DNA from: Eonycteris spelaea
Lineage: Eukaryota; Chordata; Mammalia; Chiroptera; Pteropodidae
NCBI GenBank assembly: GCA_003508835.1
Contig: PUFA01000116.1
Span: forward strand, 1,240,001 to 1,304,000
Direction: 5' to 3'
Length of the DNA stretch: 64,000 bases
Below are positions 23,501 to 36,000 of the stretch, piece after piece. The position numbers and the translations under genes are program-made. Below the pieces are notes generated by a model that saw only the letters and a list, made by a program, of their open reading frames with translations, was not told the origin of the DNA and did not search any database. How positions within the stretch are numbered: position 1 is the stretch's first letter; each line of letters starts with the position of its first letter.

Positions 23501-26500
23501 ACTCGTTCAGTTCCACAAACACCTGGTGTGAAACGAGGAGCCACGGCAGGGTCAGAGCCAGAGGGGGTGCCCAGGGACCGCCCTCCGACAAGCAGCGTCA
23601 GGATGGGGCCCGTGACTCTGGACGGCACAGGGCACAGGCAGAGAGTCTGGGCGAGTTTCGATGCAGTCTGAGACTCTCTTTCCCTCATCTGTGAAATGGG
23701 AGCAACGCCACCCACCTCAAAGGGCTCTCACGGGGATTAAAAGAGAAACCACACACGACACACACAGCACAACACATGACTCACAGGAAGTGCTTGAATA
23801 GTGGCTACCCTTGACTGTGCACCACTCCATTTACATGCACTCGAGAACCAGCAAAAGTAAATGCAAATGACAAAGAGCGGTCACCCCTGAGGGTACTGGC
23901 TGGGCAGAGGCATGAAGGAACTTTCCGAGTGAGGAAATGTCCCCTGTCTGGTAGGGGCGGCCAGGTGTTTAAGGGTGCCCACAGTGAGGGAGCACTCGGA
24001 CCAAGTGCCCTTTACTGTCGTCTGTTAGGCCTCAATAAAAAGATTTAAAAATATCCACTGGAAGGGTCAAGGTTCAGGACCGGAGCCCTGGAGCCTAAGG
24101 CGGGGAGCATCAGTAAGTCCCTGAGTGATCCTGGCCACTCGCTGACCCTGATTTACGGCCAACACTACCTGGGCCCATCACCTTCATAGGTTGTGAGGGG
24201 ATCAAATGAACATACAGATGACTGGATTCTGGAAAATGAACTGCCTGGCTCCACAGAGCCACCCCTCGTCCAAAGGGTCCACAGACACCTCATTGCCAGC
24301 CACTAACAAACGACCATAACACAGAAAGCAGCAGTGTGGTGGGTGGGAACGGACTCCTAACGCCCAAATCGACGGTGTGGCACCTCTGGGGCTGGAGGAG
24401 GTCACTGCTGGTCCGGCGGCGGGAGGGGGGCCGTGGGGGGCTGGAAGCACGTGACACGAAGAACGTACCTCGTGAGGCTTATGGGGGGCCCGGGGCCGGG
24501 CCCGAGGCGTGGGGCCAGGCTCACGCCCTTCCCGGCCGTCTGCACGGACCCTTTGGCATTCTTCCTCACCAAGTGCCGCCGCACCCCGGGACGTCCTCAA
24601 ACCGGTGGCCTGGGGGGGTGGAAGGGCAGAGTCAGGCCCCCGGCCTCAGCCCCGTTCCCAGCCGCCCCGGGCCCACACTCACTCTTCATGAGGTCCAGGT
24701 CGGCCGTGGCCAGCGTCTGGGCCTCGCTCTCGTCCGTGGGGACCCGCGGCAGCAGCGCCTGCTCGGCCCCGGTCATGCTCCCGATGCGCCTCCGCTCCTG
24801 CAGGCTGTAGCTGCGGTGCCCCGGCTGCGCTTTGGCCAGGGGGCGCCCGGAGGCACCCCCGTCATCACCTCCTGCTGTGCCGCTGGCCACGGCCACCGAC
24901 TCTTCCACCGTGGCTCTGGACAGACAGAGCAGCTGTGAGCCGGGGAAGGCTGGTCCCTTCCCCTCAGCCAGGCGCCATGCAGGAGGGCCCAGGAAGGGGA
25001 CCCCGCGGGACCTCCATCCTGCAGTGTTAACCTGGCTCTCCCCTTTACCAGCTGTGCCGCCCGACAACCACGTAAGTCACCTCGGAACAAACTCCTCAGC
25101 AGCAAACAGCCGAGGCCAGGTACCACTGCCGGCCTCTCAGCCACTCAGACACTGCTCGCTCCTCCTCCCCTCTGAGGCACACCCCTAACCATGGGCTCGA
25201 GAGGGTCATAGGGCCCCACGTTTCTGACTGAACCAGGTAAAGTACATGGAATGGGTCTCTGAGAACACAGACAGTCCCCAGGGTCAGGAGGAAGGTATGA
25301 CTCCTTGTCCTTTGCAGACTCCAACTTCCTTCCACTCCTGTCCCCCATTGGACGTCTCCTTTCTGCCATTGGCAGTGTGTCCTGGTCCCTGCCACATCTA
25401 AACCAGTGCCCTGGTATCAAGCGCCTCCCACAGGTTCAAGCCCATGACCAGAACCCCCACTGCCAGGCTTTCTCCGCCCATGCCCACCCTCTGTCCACAC
25501 CCTTGCCCACATCTGATCCACTTTTGCAATGCCAGGCTTCCTCCTCTGAGGCTCCCCACCTCTCCTCGGCCATCCAGCTGCCCGTGCACAACCTGTCTCC
25601 CCAGCGAGCCTGCACGCACACCCTGCGCCCTTCACTTCCCTGCAGCCCTTCACGCTGCCTGGCACCCAGAAAACAGGTCCACGATAGCGGCGACCTTGAG
25701 ACTCAAAGTGATTTCAAAGTGATGTCCTCCAGGCAGCCTTCTCTGGCTAACACCCCCAACTCCAATCACCCGCTGGTACCGACGCTGTTTGTCTGGTGCC
25801 ATTTTATGAGATGACAGAGTGGACTGGCAGCTCCCCAAGAGCAAGAGGCGGAGGGGTGTCTGATATTTCTCTCATGCCCTTAGGGCCTCAAGGGGTACTT
25901 GGAGGTCACCAGACCAATCGCTGAAGCCTTGGGTGGGGGATGACAGCGGGGTAGGCGGGTGGACAGCTCAGATGCACATCTGCTCTGTGCCAGGCTAAAT
26001 CATTCCTAAACCTTAACTCGTCGCACCCTTTGACTCCCTACAACCACCTTGGGCGAAAGGTCCTGTTATTCTTGGTCTACAGGTGGGGAAATGGGCTTAG
26101 AGAGGTTGTTACTCGCCGAAGTGGCAGGTGAGGGGCGGGGCTGGGATTTGAACCCCAGTCTGATGACCCCAAGGTCCCTGCTTCTTTCCCGGCATCATCT
26201 CACTGACACCTACAGGGGAGGTCTCTGTTTGGGGACACTTACCCAGTCTGGGCCCCTTTGGTGGCCCGGGGAGCTGCCTCCTGGTGGGGCAGTGGTGGAG
26301 GGGGAGAGGGACTGGTCCTTTCTGCCTTCCGGTCAGTGCCTTCATCCTCTTGGAGAAAGAACTGGAAAAGGGCCCCGTTTAGGCAGGCGAGGCCAGGCCA
26401 AGGCCCCCGCCGATGTCCCCCAGAAGTCCTGCCTCCTCCTGCTCACCTGTACTGAAGACGGTGTGGAGGCAGGGGATGGCTGGGTGAGTGCCCGGGGGCC

Positions 26501-28778
26501 CTCAGCCTCGCTGGCCTCGTCCTCGTCTTCCTCCCCCTCCTCAATGGTAGGCGTCTCCCCAGTGGGGGAGGCTCCGGGGCGCCTTCGAGGCTTCCGTCCT
26601 GGGCCCTGGGGTGTCTTACGGCGGCGGGCATCCGGAGGCAGGTGGGTGGACAGTGGGTGATGGATGTGGTGTGAGGACTGGCGGTGGTCTATAGGGAGGA
26701 GGGGAGGTGCTGCTGGCAGACGCAGGCCCCCCACCCCAGGCCATGCCAGTCCCCCGCGGGGCCCTCCCAGCAGGCCTCTAGCCCCTTCCTTGCTGGGCAG
26801 TCAAGTCTGAGGGGCCCCCTCCCACAGCCGGGGAGCCCCCTCACATTCAAAGTCTTCCTCCCCGTAGCTGCGGCCTGGCTCTTCCCCTCCTCGAGACCCA
26901 GCCTCCTGGAGAATCTCCTCGAACCGCTCCACGCCCAGTGCGGTGAAGTTCATCTTCGTCCTGCTCCGGGAACCGGGGTGCCACGGAACCCGAGCTCTCT
27001 GGCTCTGGCTGTGAGGAAGAGGGGCAGAGAGAAGACACGGGGGCTCGCCAGGACGTGCACCCTGAATCCCCACCCTGCCCAGTGCTGGAGATCTGCTACC
27101 TCGCAGCAGCCTGTCCCCGCAAATGCTGGGGACCCAGCCCCGCCCCCCCAACCTAGGGCCAGGCTATCTGGACCCTGGCTGTGCCCATTCTAGTCGCCTC
27201 TAAGGCAGGCGGAAAGGGTCTGCCCTGGAGTCTCAGCAGAAACCCTGTGCGTCCAGCCCCTTGGCAGGGTGTGTGAACTGGACAGTTCACATGGCTGAGA
27301 GTGAACACACTCCCTCCGGCTGCAGGAGACTGCTGAGCCTGAAAAGTAACTTTTGAAGACACCCAAGCTCACTGACCGGAACTCGTCTGAGTCAAAGTGA
27401 AACCCAACCCCTGGCCAGGAATGCGGCCTCACGGGTTCAGGAAAGACCCCATTCACCACGGCGGGCCAGCCGCGCGCGGGGTCCCTCCGTGCTCCCGGGG
27501 CCCCGCCCCTCGCCCCACCCCCATTCCCCCCACCTGAGTCATACTGCAGGAGCGGAGCAGCGGGACTGCGGTGGCGCTTTGGAGAGCTCAGCCCAGCTAA
27601 GCAGCCTGCTGCCCAGCCGGCCGCTTTGGTCCAGCCCCCCACCCCCGCTGCCGGTCTCGGCTCCGGGCGCGCCAAATATTTGCTCAAGAGCTCCAGGACC
27701 TGAAGGGCATCCAGACCTCAAGGGCGGGGTTCGGAGCCCCCTCCGTGGCGGTGCCAGAGCAAGGAAGGCTACAGCAAGGAAGAGCAAGGGGAGGAGGGCT
27801 GGGAAGAAGGGCGGGTCTTGGGGAGACACTGAGGCGGAGACAAGGGCAGCCGGGGTGACTGGGATACTGGATACAGGAAGAGGCAGGGGTCAGGGGGCTG
27901 CTTCTCCCTAGGCCATCTTTGCGCTCTAGCCCCGCTACCCCCGAGCGCTCGCCCCACTCTCACCGGAATTAGCTCGCGGGCAGGAGGAAGGCAGGGGGAC
28001 GTGCTGAAGCGAGAGAGCTCGGGGAGCTAGCCGGGATGGGGGAGGGAGGTCTCGAACCCTGCGCACCTGAGGGCGCAGGAGGAAGTCCATGGCCGGCAGG
28101 GGTGAACTTGAGAAGGAGGGGGAGGGACCAGCCCGCGCCCCTTCCCAGTCACGTGCCCTCTGGGCCACCGTGACCAATAAGGGTCTGATTATGGCACTCG
28201 GGGTTAATCATTAGACTTCCTAGGAAAATCAGAAGGGGGCCACGTGGGGCGGGGGCCACGTGGGGCCAGAGGGGCAGGCCATAGTGGCACGTGGGTTCGG
28301 GGGTGGGGCTAGTCACCAGTGACCCCGCCCAGAACCACTATGCCCAGATTGCCGCTGTCTCTAAGGCCTGGTGGGTGGGTGAGGGTGTGTGTGTGTGTGC
28401 ATCAACCATTGGGTTAGGGACCCAGGATCCCCAAAGTTCCTCTCTCACTGAGGCTTCCACCCAGGTCTTCAGGAAACAGAGCCTTAACTCCCTCCCCAGG
28501 GCTGGAGGCCTCCTAATCCCCGCCCCCCATACCCATCCCAGATTCCTAACCCCAAGCAAGTCCAGGGCAGCACCCCTCAGGAATCCATCACAGGTTCCCC
28601 TTGCTCCCAATTCTCTCTCTCTACACGCGCACACGCGCAACACGCGCGCGGGCGGCTGGTGGGAGTCCTCAGCCGGAGCACCTGTGGCGTGAAGAGGGAC
28701 AGTGGGGTGACCCACCCGGCCGGCAATACTCACAGTGCGGAAAGCGCCCGAGGCGGGGCGCCGGGGGGCACTGCTCAT
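17558..28778 (-). CDS. SLC4A2: SLC4A2, anion exchanger 2 (AE2), with five coding indel sites
   Basis: Na+-independent Cl-/HCO3- exchanger of the plasma membrane; regulates cell pH and acid secretion. Coding exons in transcript order: 28778-28734, 27008-26845, 26688-26447, 26361-26243, 24915-24683, 24609-24469, 23522-23342, 22663-22528, 22443-22278, 22178-22064, 21940-21756, 21644-21419, 21300-21086, 21004-20856, 20748-20554, 19909-19638, 19527-19438, 19227-19061, 18709-18456, 18358-18189, 17909-17736, 17638-17558. The start is [15 protein letters not shown]. The cytoplasmic half has [19 protein letters not shown] and [19 protein letters not shown]; the membrane half runs from [12 protein letters not shown] to [10 protein letters not shown]. 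Frame breaks: near 26940 (2 nt), 24584-24587, 24534-24537, 21194-21197 and 19860-19863 (1 nt each). Adding six bases gives 1242 codons, essentially the human length. The extracellular loop of the 19638 exon has glycosylation sequons. Confidence 0.95.
23640..23830 (+). repeat. MIR fragment in SLC4A2 intron
   Basis: Phrases CATCTGTGAAATGGGAGCAA and a GGGATTAAAAGAG block, then AGGAAGTGCTTGAATAG, follow the order of the forward MIR consensus. Confidence 0.7.
24916..26242 (-). other. SLC4A2: SLC4A2 intron with L2 and MIR relics
   Basis: A 1.3 kb intron. It contains an L2-like stretch at about 25560-25880 (CAGGCAGCCTTCTCTGGCTAA phrase, then a CAGCTCCCCAAGAGCAAGAGG-type block) and a reversed MIR at about 25965-26200. 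No exon is seen. Confidence 0.65.
25965..26200 (-). repeat. MIR element, near full length
   Basis: Reverse-complement MIR: TCTGTGCCAGGC, then CTACAGGTGGGGAAATGGG, AGAGAGGTTGTTACTCGCC and GGGATTTGAACCCCAGTCTG. One of the better preserved MIRs in the window. Confidence 0.8.
27534..27542 (-). CDS. SLC4A2: SLC4A2 alternative first coding exon, AE2b1 type (three codons)
   Basis: ATGACTCAG followed by a GTGGGG donor encodes MTQ and joins in phase 0 to the common PEPES exon. This is the recorded N-terminus of human AE2b1. Only nine coding bases, so it is easily missed by gene finders. GC-rich sequence to 27700 is the likely promoter and 5' UTR. Confidence 0.8.
28067..28090 (-). CDS. SLC4A2: SLC4A2 alternative first coding exon, AE2b2 type
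   Basis: An ATG opens MDFLLRPQ and ends at a GTGCGC donor in phase 0. It joins in frame to the common exon beginning PEPES at 27008. This is the known N-terminus of the human AE2b2 isoform, made from an internal promoter. The CpG- and E-box-rich sequence just upstream in transcript sense (28100-28300) would be its promoter. Confidence 0.85.
28150..28293. promoter_or_regulatory. SLC4A2: Cluster of four CACGTG E-boxes
   Basis: CACGTG occurs at 28150, 28241, 28257 and 28288, with the middle two inside near-identical GGGGGCCACGTGGGG blocks. The cluster sits between the AE2a and AE2b2 first exons. USF, MYC/MAX or MiT/TFE factors bind this core; which one acts here cannot be told from sequence. 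Confidence 0.6.
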
Positions 28779-30929
28779 GGCCAAATCTTAGCCCTTTTCA
28801 CTGTCGCTGCGGCTTTCAGGACGACAAGGCGGCGGCATAACCTGGGTCAGGGAGAGGACCGATTCCCGCGTGAGAGCTGGGCCAGGCCGGCGGGGGGCGC
28901 CCTGGCATTGCGCAGCCCCTGTCCCCGCTCAGCTCAGGGGAGGACAGGACGTGGGGGCTTCCTGTCAGCTGGCTAGAAGGGTCTCCAGGCTGTGCAGGGT
29001 CCTCTCCAGCTACGAGGGGCCTTAGCGTGGCCTTAGAGAGCAAAGAGGAGCGCTATTTATAGGGAAAAAAAGAAGAACAGAGAGAGACAGAGGCAAGGAC
29101 TGGGGCCAAAAAGGGCCGAGATTAAGGACTGAGAGGTAGAGGGGAGGTGGGAGAAGCTACAAAAAAAAAGGGGGGGAGCAAGAAAGGAGTCAAGGCCCAG
29201 ACCTGGAGAGCAAGCAAGAGAGATGGGGGGGGGGCAGTGAGATGGAAGAGGGAGGGAGGGAGGCACAGGCTGAGCCAGAAACAGGAGCAGTGACCCAGTG
29301 GTGGCATGCGGAGGTGGGCTGAGATCAGGGAGGGGTGTGCTGGGCAGAGTGATACCCCATGGAGCAGGGACGTAGGGAGGAAGGAAGGGGGAGAAAGAAC
29401 TCTGGAGAGAGTCCAAAAGGGCAAGCAAGGGGGTCCTCGAGACAGCTCAAGGCAGGGAGGGGGAGCATGACTATGCCCCCTCCCCGGATGAAGAGCAGAT
29501 AGGGAGGGGTGCAGGCTTCCTGGGGGAGGGGCAGGAGCCCAACTCCACTCACTCTGTGGGAGGGAGGGAGGGAAGACAGCGTGCACAGGCTGGGCAGAGC
29601 TTTATAATGGGGGAGGGGCACGTGACAAACTTGAACTTGGGGGAGGGTGGCAGAAACCCTGAGGTTTTGCCTTGAGGGACAGTCCTGATCCCTCCCCTCC
29701 CACTCCTCGGGCCAGGAAAATCTGAGTGGCAGGGCTGACACCCTCCTGACTGTGACTGTAGGGGTGTCTGGGGAGAACATGTGTGGTGGGGAGCAGGAGT
29801 GGCATGGTAGGGAACCCGACCAGCGCAAATCGGTGTATCCATTCACACTGGGGGACGTGTAAGGGGGCATCCACAGCTCTCCATACTGAAACTCCCCAGT
29901 GTGTTGTTGAGGGGCCAGGGCTGCCTTAGGGCTACCTGGGGGCAGGGGGAGGGAAGACAGGTCCGTGGAAGGTCAAACAATGTAGGTCTGGGGGTTCAGT
30001 ACAGGATGGGGAGCCTGAAGCGGCACATTCCTGGCAAGCACTTCAACTCAGCTGACAGCTCTCCTCACCCCCCCCCCCCCGCAGGCTTTCGGCCAGGGCC
30101 CTGGGGAGGGACCCTGGTCTGGGAAGGGTGTGGTGTGTCCTGAGCACCTGCAGGTGCCCCCCTCCACCTCCAGGTTGTGCCTTCAATGTGCTCCATCCTC
30201 CCTCCCCCCTTTAACACCCCTTCCTGCCCCCTCCCCCGCCAACCTAGAACACAAAGCAGCTTCTGTCCCGAGCATCGGTGCCCATAATCCAGGGTGGGGG
30301 CACATTCCGGGGACCAGCCCCGACCGGCCCGGAGGATTAGCATCTTTACCCCAGCCCAAGGGATTAGCACCTTGGACCCCCACTTGGGCATTAACCACCC
30401 CACAATTGAATTCGCACATTCCACAGCTCTTCGACGTGGGGTTGGCGGGGGTGGGAGCGGGATTTCAGGCAGCACCACCCGGGTACCCAGCCTCCCAGGG
30501 GTCAGGTCCAACTCTTAGGGGCTCGTCGTTCCCATCCCCACCCAGCTGCTCCCACTTCTGCCTGACCCCTTCTCCTGACCTGACTCGCCACCTCCCTCCC
30601 CCTTCGCGGCTCTTCCTCTTCACCCGGAGGTTGCGGGCGAGGCCCCAGGCAACCCTCCCGCTGGGCTTGAGAAGAACAGAGTAGGGGTCGTACGGGATGG
30701 GTGTCGTCTGGAGCCCGCCCAGGAGCTGGGAAGGCAAGCAGCGCCTTCCTGAGACTACCCCCTCCTGGTGGCAGGGGGCGCGGCACCCTCGCCTCAGGGA
30801 ACTCTATGAAGCGGACCCCGGATCCCGCTTCCGACCAGCACTACGATCGCCTCCCCATCCTTTTTCCCCAAGATCTCGCTTCCCCGCGCCCCAGCTCCGC
30901 CCTTTCCTCCACTTCCACTCCCTCCTAGC

Positions 30930-31430
30930 TCTGAGTCCCGAGTTCCCCGCTCTCCTTCCCCCTCCCTTCCTCCCTCCACGGCCCTGGCCCTGCCCCGCCG
31001 CCACCTCTCCGCTTACCCGCTTGCTCTGGATTTCGTGCCCCGGGGGTCTCGGGGTCTCTCCCCCGTCTCCGGCGCCCTCGCGCGCTCCCGACAACTCCCC
31101 CGTGCCCACCTCGGGGCGCGCCCCCGCCGCTCCTAACTTCTCCCAACTCAACTTTCCCCCGTGCCGCGGGCAGGCCAGCCCCCTGCGTGCGCGCCCCCCA
31201 GCGCACCGTGCGCGGCCCCGCAGCAGCGGGTGAGAGGCGGGGAGCAGGGGCCCAGACCCGGGGGCGGAAGCGCGCTTCCAGGCACCACCAGGCACCCAAG
31301 CTCGGCATCCGGAAGGCCTCCCCTGCTGTACCGCGGGCCGGCCGCGCCATGCCTCCGCCCCGGGTTTCCCCGCAAGGACCTCAGGCTCCCCGGAGACGCA
31401 GTCTCTTGGCCCCATTATGTACCTCTGGGC
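30930..31430 (-). promoter_or_regulatory. SLC4A2: CpG island, probable main SLC4A2 promoter
   Basis: Dense CpG over about 500 bases upstream of all three alternative SLC4A2 first coding exons, with a minus-strand splice donor at its inner edge. AE2a transcription most likely starts here; inferred from position and composition. Confidence 0.5.
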
Positions 31431-32689
31431 GAAAAGAGCCCGTTTCACCCTGGGGATCCCGGGCAGGAAAACAGAGACACAAAGGTGATCAAGAAATTCG
31501 GTGCGGAGGAAGTTGAAATATAAATGCATCGGGGTCAAGATTCCCTCGTGCCCTCCTCCCCCTACCACCCACTAATCCCCAGTTCCTCCAAGAAAACACT
31601 TGTCTTTGCCTGGAGGAAAGGACGGAGCGGAGAGTGGGCGTCGAGAGGAGAGGGGTGATGCGGACCGGAGGTTGGACGCCCATTACCCCGAGCTGACTTA
31701 GACTTGCCGATGTGGAGGAAGTTCTGCCTCGGAGAAATTCCCTGCTGTCATTTCCCTCCTCGAACCCTATTCATGTCATCGCCTGCCATTTAAAAACATT
31801 TCTGGTTTCTTCAAATAAGTTATAAATTCTTCCAGATAAGAAATATACTTTTTGCTTCTACTCTGTGGTCTGCCACTGGATGAACATCGCCTATGCAGAA
31901 AACGTTCAGATATAAACGAGTGAGTTAACATGTTTGGCACCAACTCCGGTTCCCGCGCCAAGGAGTGCTGTTTGGGGTTGTTTTCGTTCAGTTCACAGCC
32001 CTCAAAAATGCAATCATGAGACAATTAGAGAGCAGCACAAGAAAATCTGTAATCAACTCCTTAAAGGATGAGGTCAAGGCTGCTGCAAGTGTAGCCATCT
32101 GTCTGTGCTTCTGTCTGTTGAAGGCAGTAACCAACCTGCCAGCCCTCCGCCACGCCCTGACTCCAGTAGGCCCGGGCTCTGGAGGCTGGCATGGGGGCAA
32201 GAGGCAGGCGTGGGGGCTGAACAGCGATTCCCAGTGCTCCAGCCAGTTTGCTTCAGGATGTGGCTGCAGCCCGCAGCTGGAGTTGAGGGTGGGCTCCAAG
32301 TTGACAAACAGGGGCCAGGGCAAAAAATGGTCTCTGATGTATGTTCAATCCAGTTTCAAATGGGGCACACCTGCCTCTCTGCCCAGCCTTGTGGTCAGCT
32401 GGTCCCTGTAAAGCCATTATCAGAAAGACATGGCTCGGAGCTATTCCCCAATCAAACCTAAGGTCACCAGATGGCCTGTGGAGAGGTCGAAACTCGTGCT
32501 GAGATTGCCAGGATGTGGCTGGGACCTCAACACCCTCAACCCGTTCAGAGGGGACCACCGGGCCCGAGATGTAGGCCGCCAAACACCCAAACTCCACAGA
32601 GCGCCCCACCCCCACATCTGCTGCATTCTGGAACGTGTAGTCGCAGAGAGGCCCTTTTCAAAAGAAGGTTGTGATCACAGAAAAAAATA

Positions 32690-33036
32690 AGTGCGGGGCA
32701 CACTGGGAGCCGCAGCACTACGCGAGGCGTCGAGAAAGCGGACACGTGATGCTTCCTGGGATTTGAAGTCCAGGGTTTGCTTGGGCGGCCGAACCAGAGT
32801 CCCGGGAAGCGAGTGCTGCAGAGAACCTGAGCGCGGCCTGCTGGGGATTGTAGTTTTGTTGTCTAAAGCCCAGGGCGTTACTGGGAAACTTGGCCATCCT
32901 ATGACTACAAGTCCCAGAAGCCCATGCGCAGGCAGGTGGGCGGGGCAGGGCTGGAGGCTAGGGAGCCGCCTCCTCTGCAACGCCGGCGCTGGAGTATTAG
33001 AACCCAGGGCCCGCAGGGGTCCCCGCGGCTGCCGCG
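32690..33036 (+). promoter_or_regulatory. CDK5: CDK5 promoter with three ZNF143-type motifs and NRF1 site
   Basis: Three matches to the ZNF143/SBS element: reverse at about 32751-32771 (rc GACTTCAAATCCCAGGAAGC), reverse at about 32840-32858 (rc ACTACAATCCCCAGC), and forward at about 32903-32921 (GACTACAAGTCCCAGAAGC). The forward one is followed at once by CATGCGCA, an NRF1 half-palindrome. CpG-rich, no TATA box. Confidence 0.65.
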
Positions 33037-36000
33037 ATGCAGAAATACGAAAAACTGGAGAAGATTGGGGAAGGTAATGGGACCACGAGATGTTCCTGCA
33101 AGATCTCTTGCAATCCTTGCAGCTTTGGCTCCTCTATCATCAGCAGTGCCTGCAGACTCCGACCTCAACACTGGCTGCAGCCCTGGCCCCGAGCTCAACA
33201 CTCCGTGCAGTCACAAGTCCACCCGTTAGCATTTCCCGCAGACGCCCTCTCCCAGCCTTGGCGCTCCCTGTAGGCCGGACCTCCGGAGCTCAGCACTTCC
33301 TGCGTGTCCTTCCCCCAGCCTCAGTGCCGCAGGAGACCCCAGACCTCAACAAACCTGCCGGCCCTCCTTCCTACCCCAGACCCCTGCTCACTATTTCCAG
33401 ACCTTCACAAAGCATCGCCTCTATTATGGACCTCCTACCCTGGCAGCCACAGCCTCTCCCTGCTGCAGATTCCTTTGCGCCTCAGCAGGCCCCTCTCTGC
33501 CACGTCCCCACTTCACAAAGCTCTGCCACGCCCGGCCTTCCCCCCAACTCTTTCCTCACTCCAGACATCAGAAACGGCGCATTCCTGTGATACCTCCCCC
33601 TCGCGGGATGGACTTCCTGGAGTGGAGAAGGGTGCCCCATCCTTCCCACACACACCCCTGACCTCCCTCCTCTAGGCACCTACGGAACAGTGTTCAAGGC
33701 CAAAAATCGGGAGACTCATGAGATCGTGGCTCTGAAACGAGTGAGGCTGGATGACGATGATGAGGTAGGACTTGGGGCATCTGGGCTAGGGGGGTGGTTG
33801 AGGACCTAGGTTGGGTGGGATGTGACTGTTACCCATCCGGTCCCCTCCCGTGTGCAGGGAGTGCCGAGCTCTGCCCTTCGGGAAATCTGCCTACTTAAAG
33901 AGCTGAAGCACAAAAACATCGTCAGGTATGTAGACCAGCAGGGCCCTCCTTGCCTGGGTGGCCAGTTGGAGGAGGTGGGGGCTTCAGAGATGGGCTGGGC
34001 TGATCGCCTGGGGACATGTCTAGCCAAGCCCTTTCTTATCCCTAGGCTTCATGACGTCCTGCATAGTGACAAGAAGCTGACTCTGGTTTTTGAGTTCTGT
34101 GACCAGGTGAAACAGCGACTTGGGAACAGTTAGTTACTTTGGGAGGGTCTCGGGGGCCAGACCGAAGTTAAACTCTCTGTCCCTTTCCCCCACCCCCATC
34201 CCTTTTTAGGACCTTAAGAAATATTTCGACAGCTGCAATGGTGACCTAGATCCTGAAATTGTGAAGGTGAGGGGACCGGTGTTCTGGGGGACTCGTCGAG
34301 GCTGGGGCTGGAGTCTGTGTTCAGTGTACCTACTCTTTGAGCACCAAGTTCAGGCCCAAACAGTGGGGTGTCAGGGACTGAGAACACCCTGTTTCTGCTC
34401 TCCAGGGGCCTCCATCTTAGCAAGCATTTTCACATGAGCTCTTCGACCTGACAGTGATGCTCTGATCTCAGTGTTATGATTTATACTCGAGAGATGAGAA
34501 AATCAGATTCAAAGAGATACGTTCGTTCATTCAACAGATACTTGCTGAATGCTTTGATGTGCACCAGGCACTGTTCTAGGTCCAAGGCCAAGTGCCTTGT
34601 CCCAGGTTCCAGGAGTAACAAGTGCCGAGTGATGATACAGTACAGTATATGTGTTGACGGTCACAACATGCACGTGTTCAAACGAGGCTAGGTCAGGGAG
34701 AGATCAGGGTGGGCTGGGAAGGTAAGGAGGCCCACTGGGCTCTAAGATCCAGGAAGGTGGGGACTAAGGCCGCCGTTCACTGTTCACTTCTAATATCTAG
34801 CATGATGCAACGCAGGTCTTCAATAGTACACTAAATGATGGTCCTACTGAGCTTGGTGCTGAAAGACAGGCAGGTTCGAGGCAAAGCAGAGGGTGGAGAG
34901 GGCAGCGTGAGCCATTGCTGGCCCAGCTTCCTGTCCAGAGGGTCTGATACCCGCCTTCCTGTTCCTCCCCCAGTCATTCCTCTTCCAGCTCCTAAAAGGC
35001 CTGGGATTTTGTCACAGTCGCAACGTGCTGCACAGGGACCTGAAGCCCCAGAACCTGCTCATAAACAGGGTACCTGTCAGGGAGAAAGTGGGAGACTGGG
35101 GAGGCTGGGGCCAAGGGCCAAGTGACCAGGGGACTGGCCTCGACACTATCAAAAAGCCCCTTTCCTGTTCCTCCCATCTCCCTCAGAATGGGGAGCTGAA
35201 ATTGGCCGATTTTGGGTTGGCTCGAGCCTTTGGGATCCCTGTTCGCTGTTACTCAGCTGAGGTGAGCTGGGGGGTGGGACATGGGGGTGCGGGAGGGCGT
35301 CCCCAGTAAGTATCTCTCCGCTCCTCCTCCATGACCCGAAATGTTTTCCCCTCTTCCCTGAGCCTCCTCCTCTCAGCGCTCTAAGTAGGGGGGCTCTCTG
35401 TGGGTGGGGTCTTTTCCAGGTGGTCACGCTGTGGTACCGCCCACCGGATGTCCTCTTTGGGGCCAAGCTGTACTCCACGTCCATCGACATGTGGTCAGCC
35501 GGCTGCATCTTTGCAGGTGACACACTGGGGGGTCTGCAGAGGCACTTTCCCTCCCATTCGAGTTGACCAATAGGGTTTGGAGGGCCCCCTGGGGCAGGCA
35601 GGGCGTGGGGCCTTTGGGATGGGGCACAGAGGGTGCCGTGGGAATGAGGGGTTCTGCATGTGTCAGCCCCTCCACCACCCCCTTTCCCCCAGAGCTGGCC
35701 AATGCGGGGCGGCCCCTCTTCCCCGGCAATGACGTGGACGACCAGTTGAAGAGGATCTTCCGATATCCTCCAGTTTCCCTTCGCCTCCAGCCTCTGGAAG
35801 GGGAGGAACCAGCTGTGGGTTCAGAGTGCAGGGAGTGAGGGTGCCGATGGGCCAGGCGGGCCAGGATGGGGAGGGGCTGCGTGGCTTCAGAGTGTGAAGG
35901 GACAGGGCAGAGGGTGGCAGACACCCTGGGTGTCACAGAGCAACTGCGTGCTTCTAGCTGGAGAATGTGTGACATGTAGACAAGGAGGGCTCCCTGGGGG

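Larger units (their letters stand above)
28779..33036. other. SLC4A2 upstream / CDK5 upstream region
   Basis: Contains the 5' untranslated part of SLC4A2 and the CDK5 promoter. A 13-C run sits at 30068-30080. A CpG-rich island at about 30930-31430 has a good minus-strand donor (GTAAGC at 31011-31016), a candidate for a non-coding SLC4A2 first exon. 29050-30050 is purine-rich and low in CpG. I see no other coding gene. Confidence 0.55.

Noticed and set aside
26090..26165. A possible tRNA gene
   Set aside because: The tRNA-like phrases belong to an old MIR element; no cloverleaf with anticodon arm could be read.
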